Of a stretch of 64,000 bases of DNA, positions 21,714 to 30,102 are shown piece after piece. Origin of the DNA: Aureispira sp. CCB-QB1 (GTDB lineage Bacteria; Bacteroidota; Bacteroidia; Chitinophagales; Saprospiraceae); contig NZ_JHBV01000025.1 in NCBI RefSeq assembly GCF_000724545.1, forward strand, positions 1 through 64,000, written 5' to 3'. Under the pieces are notes generated by a model. It saw nothing but the letters and a program-made list of their open reading frames with translations. It made no database searches and was not told the DNA's origin. The number at the start of each line of letters is the position of its first letter. The first letter of the stretch is position 1. The position numbers were made by a program, and so were the translations under genes.

Positions 21714-22400
21714 ATGAAAATAACAACTTTACTAACTGGAATAATTGCTTTCTTTTTGGTTGCCTCATGTGGCAAAGCAACTCCCGAAACGGAGACCAAA
21801 CGATGGGAGGCATCCCAAGAAACAATCAACACCTTGAGTGCTAAGTATCCAGGGTTTAAACCTGCCTTAAAAGAAGCCTTGGAGGCTGCTAAACTAAAAT
21901 GGGAAGCGGCTACTCAAATTAGTAGCGAAGAAAAACAAATAGAAGCAATGAGAATCGCTAATAAAACAGCTCGACCTCTATTTGTTGTAGAATTGAATAA
22001 GATGCCAGAGAAAATGGAAGCTTTAAAGGATCTTGTAACGGAGGCAACACAGGCTGGTGGAGTCGATCAAGCAGATAGTCAAGCTTTGGCAACGGCTTGT
22101 AGAGAAGCTGATTTTTCTTTGGGCAAAGCAGAGAAAATCCTCAAAAATGGTACGGCTGCTACTGTTGAAGCTGCCAATGCTATTGTAAGTGGTGCGTCTA
22201 AAGAACTAGAATCAGCTACTAAGCGTGTCAAAAAAGTGATGGCAACGGTCAAAGAGAAGCAATCAGAGGCAGAGGCGACAGCAGATTCTATTTTGACACA
22301 AGAAACGACGGAAAAGGCTATAAAATGTGCTTATTGTGGGAGTATGAATGCGCATGATGCGCTAAAATGTAGTAGTTGTGGAGCCCCCGTGGAAAAATAA
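21714..22400 (+). CDS. Lipoprotein with C-terminal zinc ribbon
   Basis: 228 residues. Signal MKITTLLTGIIAFFLVASC with the lipobox at VASC. A long Ala/Glu/Lys-rich helical segment (about 25-200) follows, then a zinc-ribbon with two CxxC pairs: CAYCGSMNAHDALKCSSCG. Zinc ribbons are usually cytosolic, so pairing one with a lipoprotein signal is unusual. Function unknown. Confidence 0.75.
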   Translation: MKITTLLTGIIAFFLVASCGKATPETETKRWEASQETINTLSAKYPGFKPALKEALEAAKLKWEAATQISSEEKQIEAMRIANKTARPLFVVELNKMPEKMEALKDLVTEATQAGGVDQADSQALATACREADFSLGKAEKILKNGTAATVEAANAIVSGASKELESATKRVKKVMATVKEKQSEAEATADSILTQETTEKAIKCAYCGSMNAHDALKCSSCGAPVEK

Positions 22401-22470
22401 TTGTTCCTCAAAAAAATTTAGGTTTGTTTAGGATAATAGAATTTGTTTCTATTATCCTATTTTTACATTC

Positions 22471-23400
22471 GTGAAAAAGACAAATACACATATCGTCAAA
22501 GAGAAAGCGTATGAATTGGGATTTTCTTTTGTTGGAGTATCCAAAGCTAGAGAATTAACCCAAGAAGCAAAGCGGTTGGAGCAATGGCTGAATCAAGGAA
22601 TGCATGGGGAAATGCATTATATGGCGAACCATTTCGAAAAAAGAATAGACCCCCGAAAATTGGTAGAGGGAGCCAAAACGGTTGTTACTTTATTGTACAA
22701 CTATCATCAAACCGAAACACAAACAGATCCGACTGCCCCCAAAATCTCACAATATGCTTATGGCAAAGATTATCATAAGATTATTAAACAAAAATTGCGT
22801 CATCTAATGGAATATATCCACGAAGAAATTGGTGCTGTAGAAGGGCGTTGTTTTGTGGATTCGGCTCCTGTTTTGGAACGAGATTGGGCAAAACATAGCG
22901 GTGCTGGTTGGGTTGGCAAAAATACGTTGTTGATCACAAAAGGGCAAGGCTCTTATTTTTTCTTGGCGGAGTTAATTATTGATTTAGAATTAGAAGAAGA
23001 TGGACCTATCAAAGATTATTGTGGTCGTTGTACACGTTGTATTGATGCTTGCCCCACAGATGCCATTCATCCCGATGGGTATTGGGTAGATGGTAGCAAG
23101 TGCATCTCTTATTTTACCATTGAGCTAAAGGAAGAACTGCCTGTTGATATGCGTGGCAAATTTGATAATTGGATGTTTGGTTGTGATGTTTGTCAACAAG
23201 TTTGCCCTTGGAATCGATTTGCCCAACAACATACAGAGCCTGCTTTTGAACCACATCCCGATTTGTTGTCTATGACCAAACAAGATTGGGAAGAAATTAC
23301 AGAGGATGTTTTTCGAAAGGTATTTCAAAAGTCAGCGGTCAAACGAACCAAGTTTTCGGGGTTGGTACGAAATATTAATTTCTTGAAGGACGAAGAGTAA
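22471..23400 (+). CDS. queG: Epoxyqueuosine reductase
   Basis: 309 residues, GTG start. QueG reduces epoxyqueuosine to queuosine in tRNA anticodons GUN, using cobalamin and two 4Fe-4S clusters. Conserved features: [23 protein letters not shown] in the cobalamin domain, then cluster motifs [16 protein letters not shown] and [11 protein letters not shown]. The length is short compared with the 350-380 common elsewhere, because the C-terminal HEAT-like part is reduced, as in many Bacteroidota. Targets would include the GTN anticodon tRNAs of the array (His, Asn, Asp, Tyr). Confidence 0.95.
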   Translation: MKKTNTHIVKEKAYELGFSFVGVSKARELTQEAKRLEQWLNQGMHGEMHYMANHFEKRIDPRKLVEGAKTVVTLLYNYHQTETQTDPTAPKISQYAYGKDYHKIIKQKLRHLMEYIHEEIGAVEGRCFVDSAPVLERDWAKHSGAGWVGKNTLLITKGQGSYFFLAELIIDLELEEDGPIKDYCGRCTRCIDACPTDAIHPDGYWVDGSKCISYFTIELKEELPVDMRGKFDNWMFGCDVCQQVCPWNRFAQQHTEPAFEPHPDLLSMTKQDWEEITEDVFRKVFQKSAVKRTKFSGLVRNINFLKDEE

Positions 23401-23408
23401 ACTCTTGC

Positions 23409-23876
23409 TTATTTTTGTGCTTTTTCTCGAATCAAAGGCAACAAACAGGCAATTATTTCTTGTTCTGATACAGTTGTTTTTTCTGTATAAATCAAAATAT
23501 CAACAAACGCATTATTGTCTCTAAATTCGATGCGTACATCAGGAAAGGGAATTTTTTCTTGAACCAGAATGCTTAGGTCTGGAAAGTTATCACAATTATC
23601 CACTTTGACCAGTCGTTGGGCATCAGCTGCTTCTTTGGTAATAATATAGTTGGCTTGACGTTTAAATGGCGTGATACCTACTGAAAAATCTTCAAAGGGA
23701 ATGTCTCTGGCTAAGACAACTTTGATATCGGGAAAAGTTACTTTATTGGCTATTCGAACAGTCATGGTGGCGTCTGGAATATCGTCATCGACAAAAACAA
23801 AGTTTTGTGCTTGTATGGCTGATGTACTAAGAATGCAAAAAAGCAGGGCTGTAAATAAGTGAAAGGTTGTTGACAT
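23409..23876 (-). CDS. Exported hypothetical protein
   Basis: 155 residues with a signal peptide MSTTFHLFTALLFCILSTSA cleaved near AIQAQ. The mature part has three similar segments, each with an FPDI/FPDV/FPDL pattern: VTFPDIKVV, DNFPDLSIL and IPFPDVRIEF, plus a related FVDILIY at the end, suggesting an internal beta repeat. Only 8 bp from the convergent queG stop with no terminator between them. No family assigned with confidence. Confidence 0.75.
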   Translation of the reverse strand: MSTTFHLFTALLFCILSTSAIQAQNFVFVDDDIPDATMTVRIANKVTFPDIKVVLARDIPFEDFSVGITPFKRQANYIITKEAADAQRLVKVDNCDNFPDLSILVQEKIPFPDVRIEFRDNNAFVDILIYTEKTTVSEQEIIACLLPLIREKAQK

Positions 23877-23990
23877 AAAAATAAATGATCTAATTTGTTA
23901 TTTTCTGTACTTCAAATATCTATCCAAAATTGGAAAAAAAGAGACCATTTCTGTTGGTCCTTGTAATTTAACGTATTTTTGTAACAATAA

Positions 23991-24194
23991 TACTCCGTTG
24001 ATTTTTTAGTTTTTCTACGAACCCGCAGACTCACGAAGTAAAAATATAAAAAAGCATCTTGCATTAGGTTGATTATTAGTTTTTTAGTATAAAGGTTGAC
24101 GAAAGTGCATCTTACTAATAATCAACTGCGAAGCACTCATGCAATACCACGAAGTAGCAGCGCAGCTAAACTAATACGATTTTTCAACGGAGTA
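23991..24194. mobile_element. MITE-like element, copy A
   Basis: 204 bp bounded by the perfect terminal inverted repeat TACTCCGTTGA / TCAACGGAGTA. Internally it carries GTTGATTATTAG ... CTAATAATCAAC, another inverted pair, and the CCACGAAGTAGCAGCGCAGCTAA module. Flanked by a 7-bp direct repeat GTAACAA (23981-23987 and 24197-24203), compatible with a target-site duplication. No coding capacity. Confidence 0.6.
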
Positions 24195-24313
24195 ATGTAA
24201 CAAAGTACCTGTTCTTAATTATGATGATAGCTCTGTTGAATAATAGAGCCTTGGTAGATTACCTTGCGCATAACAAGATGACCAATTTCACAACAATTAT
24301 AAAATACACAATT

Positions 24314-25066
24314 ATGAAAGCAATTAGAATTATAAGTACATTTCTGTTCCTAGTTTATTTGGGAGCGTGTACGCCAACAAATACAACTGATGATGCTTCA
24401 AATGACACAGCGGCAACAACTCACTTAGAAACGGAAACAGTTAAGGTGGAGTTGATTGATACGATTGAATATAACGAGGATGGCAAACTTAAAATGATGT
24501 ATCAAATAGACAAACATACAGGAGCAAAGTATGGTAGTTATAAAGAATACGATGTTGCTACTTCTACATTGTTAGCAGAACGTAACTACAAAAATAATAA
24601 ATTAGAAGGAGTAGAGAAGATTTACTTTCCTAGTGGTCAAATAGATGGAGAACTAAACTACAAGGATGGTATCCATGATGGTACGTTTAAGTATTATTAT
24701 GAGGATGGAACATTAAAGCAACAAGGGAATTATGTACAAGGAAATATTGAAGGAATTTTAAATTCCTATTATCCAACAGGAGCGTTAAAAGAAGAAGTGA
24801 CGCACGTGGATGGTTTAACACAGGGTATTTTTAAGGAATACAACGAAAATGGAACCATAAAAACAGAAGGAGAATACACTAGCAAAAGCGGTCAAGAAAA
24901 CCTAGAAACAGGTTTACTGAAAATATACGATGAGAATGGAGTGCTAGAAAGAAAAATGATTTGCAAAGAGGGGCAATGTTGTACCATTTGGACGATAGAG
25001 GATGGTGATCTAGAACCAACTACTAAGTTGTGTAAGGCTATTCTCAAAAGTCAATCGGCTTCCTAA
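24314..25066 (+). CDS. MORN-repeat (YwqK-type) lipoprotein
   Basis: 250 residues from ATG 24314 (the frame is open upstream, but the lipoprotein signal fixes this start: lipobox LGAC). Contains five or six MORN-like repeats of about 22 residues (for example GVEKIYFPSGQIDGELNYKD and GTFKYYYEDGTLKQQGNYVQ). The C-terminus carries a four-Cys motif CKEGQCCTIW shared with the paralogue at 25664. MORN repeats of this kind occur in the YwqK antitoxin family; here the export signal argues for a surface role. Flanked by MITE-like repeats. Confidence 0.8.
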   Translation: MKAIRIISTFLFLVYLGACTPTNTTDDASNDTAATTHLETETVKVELIDTIEYNEDGKLKMMYQIDKHTGAKYGSYKEYDVATSTLLAERNYKNNKLEGVEKIYFPSGQIDGELNYKDGIHDGTFKYYYEDGTLKQQGNYVQGNIEGILNSYYPTGALKEEVTHVDGLTQGIFKEYNENGTIKTEGEYTSKSGQENLETGLLKIYDENGVLERKMICKEGQCCTIWTIEDGDLEPTTKLCKAILKSQSAS

Positions 25067-25423
25067 GCTATTGAGGTAACATAGGACACTATCATAGGAG
25101 TTGGAGATTGGGAGAATATAGTCCTCATCTCCAATTTTTTTTAGATTAACTCAAAAAATGTGCGTCTAACTAATTTTTCAGATAAAGACTTACTTTGGTA
25201 CAACCAAGGTGGAAAATCTTGTATTATAAAGAATAAAAGTGCTCCATTCTTGAGCCTAATCACGTAGTTTTTAGTCAAAAAATCCATTTTTTAGTTGGAG
25301 TTATTTAATTTTAACCGTCCCTTTTAGTTGATAATGCGATGGTTAGATTTATTCACCCCTTATTATTGATTAAAAAATGAACCTCTTTGGCAATAAGTAT
25401 TGTTATCCTGTTGTTAAGGGTAG

Positions 25424-25585
25424 TAGTTCGTTGATTTTTTACTTTTTTACCAAAAAGATAAAAAAGCACATTTATATTAGTTTGATAATCAAGTTTTTAG
25501 TACAAAATGCAGTAAAACTGTAACTTGTTGATTATCAACTGCGCAGCACTCACGAAGTAAAATAATAAAGTTTTTCAACGAACTA
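25424..25585. mobile_element. MITE-like element, copy B
   Basis: 162 bp bounded by a perfect TAGTTCGTTGA / TCAACGAACTA inverted repeat, flanked by near-direct repeats TTGTTAAGGG and TTGTAAGGGG. Contains a GATAATCAAG ... CTTGTTGATTATC inverted pair. A 35-bp internal stretch is present, inverted, in the copy at 60.7 kb. Confidence 0.65.
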
Positions 25586-25663
25586 TTGTAAGGGGATAAA
25601 TCCAAATTTAAGACCACCAGACTACTTTTTGATAGAAAGGTAGAAGGTATTAGACGAATTATT

Positions 25664-26362
25664 ATGAGACAATTAATGAAAATCCTCTTGGGGGGTGTGC
25701 TAGCATGTAGCTTGTATTCTTGCCAAACAAAAGTAGTGACAGTACGGTATGAAGGGCGTGTTGTAGAGCGGTATCAGGTGTTGACGAAATCAAATGTGCG
25801 ACATGGTTATTATAAAGTTTATCATGAGAATGGTAATATAGCTTTGGAGCATACCTACGATCATGGCTCGCTAAATGGTGCGGAAAAAATTTACCATGAA
25901 GATGGTTCTTTGTCAGGAAACTTATTGCTTGAAAATGGAAGCTATGAAGGTCCTTTTATTTACTATCACCCTGAAGGTACTGTCAAGCAGAAAGGGTATT
26001 ATGAAAAAGATGCGCTGTATGGAGAGTTGTGTTCTTATTATGTAGATGGGACGTTAAAGGAGTGTGTAACGATGAAAGATAACATGGAGCAAGGACCATT
26101 TAGAGAGTATGCTCCCAATGGGGTTTTGACTCGAAGAGGAAGTTATACATCTATTCTAGGAGATGAAGAAGGTTTAGAAGAAGGCGTGCTTTATGAGTAC
26201 GATTCAGAAACAAGAAAATTGCTGACCAAAAAGCGTTGTAAAGAAGGCTTTTGCTGTACTATTTGGGAGCGTGGCAAAGGCTACTTGAGACCAAGCACAA
26301 GCATTTGCGATGAAATAATGAATGGAACAGATGAAAAATCTAGTGTGTTAGGCAGCGAATAA
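25664..26362 (+). CDS. MORN-repeat lipoprotein, paralogue
   Basis: 232 residues. Lipobox SLYSC in MRQLMKILLGGVLACSLYSC. MORN-like repeats across residues 40-185 (GYYKVYHENGNIALEHTYDH, GAEKIYHEDGSLSGNLLLEN and more), then the C-terminal CKEGFCCTIW motif and two further Cys (STSICDE). Clear tandem paralogue of the gene at 24314, with about 600 bp of repeat-containing spacer between. No terminator is visible. Confidence 0.8.
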   Translation: MRQLMKILLGGVLACSLYSCQTKVVTVRYEGRVVERYQVLTKSNVRHGYYKVYHENGNIALEHTYDHGSLNGAEKIYHEDGSLSGNLLLENGSYEGPFIYYHPEGTVKQKGYYEKDALYGELCSYYVDGTLKECVTMKDNMEQGPFREYAPNGVLTRRGSYTSILGDEEGLEEGVLYEYDSETRKLLTKKRCKEGFCCTIWERGKGYLRPSTSICDEIMNGTDEKSSVLGSE

Positions 26363-26611
26363 TAGGATGGTACGTTTTCTAGGAACATGCCCTTGTGGTA
26401 GGGCGTGATTTTGGAATTAAATTACCTATTCTATAGAACCAATATTTCTACACATTTATATTATCAACAAATCGTAATAAGTTGCAAATTCTAGTTAATC
26501 AGTTCAAGGAAACTATCCTGTTAGTCTGATTATTTTTCTATTTTTAGCTTTTTATTGGATAGAATAATTTCATCTTGTCTACAATTTTAGTTGATTGGTT
26601 TGAATTAACAT

Positions 26612-26814
26612 TACTTTGTGGTAAAATCGTATTAGTTTATTTACTTCATGAACTTCGTTTTATGAATGTTGGGTAGTTGATTATCAATAGAATCTAATTT
26701 TATTGTGTTGTTTTTATTGATAATCAGATTTACGTAAATTAACTAAACGAAGCAACCTCACCAGTAGCAGCAAAGCTAACTAAGCTTGCGCCCTCATGAG
26801 TAATCCACAAAGTA
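26612..26814. mobile_element. MITE-like element, copy C
   Basis: 203 bp between the inverted repeats TACTTTGTGG and CCACAAAGTA, with internal TTGATTATCAATA / ATTGATAATCA pair and the AAGCTTGCGCCCTCATGAG module found at 60.8 kb. Lies upstream of porQ. The remaining 26363-26611 holds no gene. Confidence 0.55.
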
Positions 26815-26899
26815 TTTACCTAAGTGAAGCTTGTTTGTAAATGGATTAGTGTTTTGGAAACTAAGCCACTTTTAAGCACTTCTACAAATAACATTTTTT

Positions 26900-27988
26900 A
26901 TGAAATATTGGTTCACGGCACTCTTTAGTATTATCTACGTAGGAATTAACGCCCAAATTGGGGGCAACAGTACTTATGAGTTTTTGAGAATTCCTAATTC
27001 TGCTCGCTTAACCTCTGTTGGCGGAAGTTTAATTACGGTTAGAGATGCCGATTTAAATTTAGCATACCACAATCCAGCAGCCTTAAATCCATTGATGCAC
27101 CGTAGGGTTGCATTTAGTCAAAGTGTCTATATGGGAGGTATTACGCATGGGTATTTGGCCTATGGGCATCATATTGATCAAGGAAAAGTTCCTGTGATGG
27201 TGCATGCAGGCTTGCAGTACATTAGTTACGGCAAGTTTCAAAATAGAGATGTAACGGGAACCTATACAGGTGAAACTAGCGCTGCCGAATATGCGATTAA
27301 TTTAGGAGCAGGTTATCAGATTAGTAAATTTTTATCTGTTGGGGCCAATGCCAAAACTATTTTGTCTTATTTGGGAAGTTATAACTCTACAGGAATTGCT
27401 TTTGATGCTGCCGCAATGTTCTCTGATACGGCTAAGAATATCAATTTAACGGTAGCTTTTAAAAATATGGGAACACAGTTTTCAACTTATGCCCGAAACG
27501 GGAATATGGAACCATTGCCATTTGACTTGCAAATTGGTTTTGCACATCGGTTGAAGTATATTCCGTTGCGTTTTTCGGTTATTATGCACAATCTACACCG
27601 TTGGGGAATTGTATACGACGATCCTAGCAATCAAGATAATCAAGCTCTATTTACTGGAAATGGAACAGAACAACCTGATAATTCTGCTATCAAGGTAGTT
27701 GATGATATCTTTAGGCATTTTATTTTTAACATTGAATTGTTGTTTGGTAAAAAAGGTAAACCCGAAGTTTTTAGAGTAGCAGCAGGGTACAATCATATGC
27801 GTCGAGGAGAATTGATGACTTCTGGTGTGAGTGACCTTTCTGGGTTTTCTTTTGGTTGTGGGCTTCGCATCAAACAATTCCAAATTGATTATGGTTTTGG
27901 TGCATATCATTTTGCAGGAGCAGCGCATCACTTTAGCTTGTCTATCAACTTGGATGAGATTCTAAAAGGAGCTTGGAAAAAGCGTTAA
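26900..27988 (+). CDS. porQ: Type IX secretion system protein PorQ
   Basis: 362 residues. Signal peptide MKYWFTALFSIIYVGINA, then an outer-membrane beta-barrel of the FadL/PorV-like fold: IGGNSTYEFLRIPNSARLTS (PorQ signature start), NLAYHNPAALNP, LGAGYQISKFLSVGANAKTI, LPFDLQIGFAHRL, and a C-terminal HFSLSINLDEI strand. PorQ belongs to the attachment complex (PorU, PorV, PorQ, PorZ) that places type IX cargo on the cell surface in Bacteroidota. Length fits the family. Terminator hairpin follows. Confidence 0.9.
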   Translation: MKYWFTALFSIIYVGINAQIGGNSTYEFLRIPNSARLTSVGGSLITVRDADLNLAYHNPAALNPLMHRRVAFSQSVYMGGITHGYLAYGHHIDQGKVPVMVHAGLQYISYGKFQNRDVTGTYTGETSAAEYAINLGAGYQISKFLSVGANAKTILSYLGSYNSTGIAFDAAAMFSDTAKNINLTVAFKNMGTQFSTYARNGNMEPLPFDLQIGFAHRLKYIPLRFSVIMHNLHRWGIVYDDPSNQDNQALFTGNGTEQPDNSAIKVVDDIFRHFIFNIELLFGKKGKPEVFRVAAGYNHMRRGELMTSGVSDLSGFSFGCGLRIKQFQIDYGFGAYHFAGAAHHFSLSINLDEILKGAWKKR

Positions 27989-27996
27989 AAACGCAG

Positions 27997-28053
27997 TAGT
28001 AGATTGGGTTAAAAGATAGCCATTTAGCAACGATCTACTAAGCATTTTTTTTT
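27997..28053 (+). terminator. Terminator after porQ
   Basis: TAGTAGAT pairs with ATCTACTA (8 bp) around a 28-nt loop, followed by eight T. It overlaps the 3' end of the convergent Fic gene. Confidence 0.55.
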
Positions 28054-29042
28054 ATCAAATTAATAATTAACCGAATGATAATTTCTCTTTGGTTGGGCAA
28101 ACTTTGGGCAACAGCTAAAGCGAGTGCAACCAAAGTATTATCGTTAATTTTTCTAGTATTATCAGGAGTAAGATGGAAGTTGTTTTGCTCCAAGAACCAA
28201 ACAAAAATAAAAGAACCAATGCGTTTGTTGCCATCACTAAAGGCATGTCCTTTGATAATAGAATAAAGCAATTGTGCCGCCTGTTCTTCTATACTAGGAT
28301 AGGCTAATTGACCAAAGACTGTTTGAGAAATACTACCTAGAATACCACGAAAAGAATCATCTTTTTCATTCCCAAACAAAAGACTGGCTTCCCCTTTTTG
28401 AATTAAATTTTTTTTCAATTCCTCTATCGCATTTTTGACAGTTGGATAATGAATAACATGGATAATATCTGGATTGAGGTTGTCTGTAGAAAGAGCATCT
28501 GAGTCGTATTGATTCAGTAGCTCAAACGATTTGGAATAATGACTAATAATAGAAAGCAATCCGTCTGTCAGTTGTTGTTGAGTTTCGACCAACTCAATAG
28601 ATAAATCTTCTACTTGTTGTTTTAGACTAGCAATCTTACGTTGTTGTTGTTCCAATAATCGGTTATTGATGCTATAACCTTGTAGTAAGTATTCTCTAAG
28701 GCGTTTCGTTGCCCATTGCCTAAATTCTACCCCTGTTTTAGATTTGACGCGATAGCCAACAGATATAATGACATCTAGGTTGTAATAATCCACCTTTCGG
28801 CGTACCTTTCTTTGCCCTTCGATTTGAACTTGGCGAATTTCTCGCCAAGTTGCCGCTCGTTCAAGTTCCCCTTCTACGTAAATATTTTTGATGTGCGCTC
28901 CTATGGTTCGGCGAGCTTTGCCAAACAAGTCCATCATTTGCTGCTGGGTGACCCAAATTGTCTCTTCCTTTCCATCTAGGATGACTTGAAATTCTACTTC
29001 TCCAGTAGATGGTTTGAAAATAACTAATTCGCTGGACAACAT
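28038..29042 (-). CDS. RhuM-Fic protein
   Basis: 334 residues from ATG 29042 (an extension to 29087 is possible but unconserved). Residues about 1-120 are a RhuM-type domain: WVTQQQMMDLFGKARRTIGAHI, then DYYNLDVIISVGYRVKS and the GVEFRQWATKRLREYL signature. A coiled coil (about 145-175) links to a Fic/Doc domain (about 200-334) with the motif HAFSDGNKRIGSF, close to the HxFx(D/E)(G/A)NKR of Doc. The usual Fic role is NMP or phosphate transfer onto a target protein; the GNKR form resembles Doc (inference). No adjacent antitoxin seen. Confidence 0.82.
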   Translation of the reverse strand: MLSSELVIFKPSTGEVEFQVILDGKEETIWVTQQQMMDLFGKARRTIGAHIKNIYVEGELERAATWREIRQVQIEGQRKVRRKVDYYNLDVIISVGYRVKSKTGVEFRQWATKRLREYLLQGYSINNRLLEQQQRKIASLKQQVEDLSIELVETQQQLTDGLLSIISHYSKSFELLNQYDSDALSTDNLNPDIIHVIHYPTVKNAIEELKKNLIQKGEASLLFGNEKDDSFRGILGSISQTVFGQLAYPSIEEQAAQLLYSIIKGHAFSDGNKRIGSFIFVWFLEQNNFHLTPDNTRKINDNTLVALALAVAQSLPNQREIIIRLIINLIKKNA

Positions 29043-29114
29043 AAGGAAGTATTGAGAGAATAGTATAGAATGAAAAGGAATGCTCAAAGGAGCACTCCTT
29101 ATATTTTAGAGGAA

Positions 29115-29267
29115 CTATTTTAAAAATAAAGTATTATTATTTACTTCATTTAGATAGATAGAATAAATCAGGAGAATTGCTATTAGATGAAAAATCATTA
29201 AGGCAATTAAGACAATCATTGTGTTTTTATCTAACTTATTATTATCTTCCATTTTATGTTCTTTCAT
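29115..29267 (-). CDS. Small single-span membrane protein
   Basis: 50 residues: charged N-terminus MKEHKMEDNNKLDKN, one membrane helix (about 17-39) and a polar tail. ATG start, TAG stop; lies 72 bp upstream of the RhuM-Fic gene on the same strand. Function unknown; may be chance, though composition is typical of real small membrane proteins. Confidence 0.4.
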   Translation of the reverse strand: MKEHKMEDNNKLDKNTMIVLIALMIFHLIAILLIYSIYLNEVNNNTLFLK

Positions 29268-29303
29268 AATGTCTTAGTTTTAAAATTGAAAGGCAATATA
29301 TAA

Positions 29304-29984
29304 TTATTGTGCACATTCTACTTCACAAGTGCCACCGCAAAGTCCTGAGATATACTTATAATTACATTGTGCAGATGGACAAGTTGATATACATTGATGA
29401 TATCTATTTTGGCAGCCCGATTGAGCTGTCGCTCGCATAACAGCACAACTTACTGCTGTTGTTGTTGCTGACAATGCTCCTGCAACAGCCCATATAATCA
29501 CAGGAATGGGTACACGAGCATTACTAGTTATCTCAATATCAATGTCTACAGTACCCGAATTTGTTACCAATTGCCCAGTTAAATGATCCTTTGTTTCTAC
29601 TACATTGTTTAAGTAAACGTCTTGGTTGTCAAAAATTTTGGTGTAGACATAAGAATTATCGGATGTTCTATAAATATCAATTTTGTCAATGTGATTTTGA
29701 GTAATATCAATGTGAAGGTTTTGGGCAAGTGTGCCATCAATGAGTAATTGCCCCGTTGCTCCATCAGACAAGTTGCCAATGGAAAAATTGCCAGAAACAG
29801 TTTGACTGGGGGCATGAATAGAACTACCCGAATAATGAATACGTTGTTGATGGTTGCTAGATCTAAAGCTAGCAGGACGGCTTATCTTTTTCCAATTTTC
29901 TTGAGCGATTGTTGGGGTGGTGGATACTTCTTTTTCACAGGAAAATAGGAGTAAAGAGACCATTAACACAAAAATAAAAGGCAT
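29304..29984 (-). CDS. Lipoprotein with Cys-rich C-terminus
   Basis: 226 residues. Lipobox FSC at the end of MPFIFVLMVSLLLFSC. A beta-rich middle part (about 60-155) and a hydrophobic alanine-rich helix (about 155-180) lead into a Cys-rich tail: nine Cys in the last 50 residues (from SCAVM to CEVECAQ). The tail may be disulphide-bonded. No family recognised. Confidence 0.7.
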   Translation of the reverse strand: MPFIFVLMVSLLLFSCEKEVSTTPTIAQENWKKISRPASFRSSNHQQRIHYSGSSIHAPSQTVSGNFSIGNLSDGATGQLLIDGTLAQNLHIDITQNHIDKIDIYRTSDNSYVYTKIFDNQDVYLNNVVETKDHLTGQLVTNSGTVDIDIEITSNARVPIPVIIWAVAGALSATTTAVSCAVMRATAQSGCQNRYHQCISTCPSAQCNYKYISGLCGGTCEVECAQ

Positions 29985-30102
29985 ACTTTTTTAAGTTTTT
30001 GAGGTGATAAATAATCACAGTGTTTGTAATGAAAAAAATGAATACATAACACTTTGTTAGACAGTGATGAAGGTAGCTCAAAAAACTTATATTAAAAAAT
30101 AT

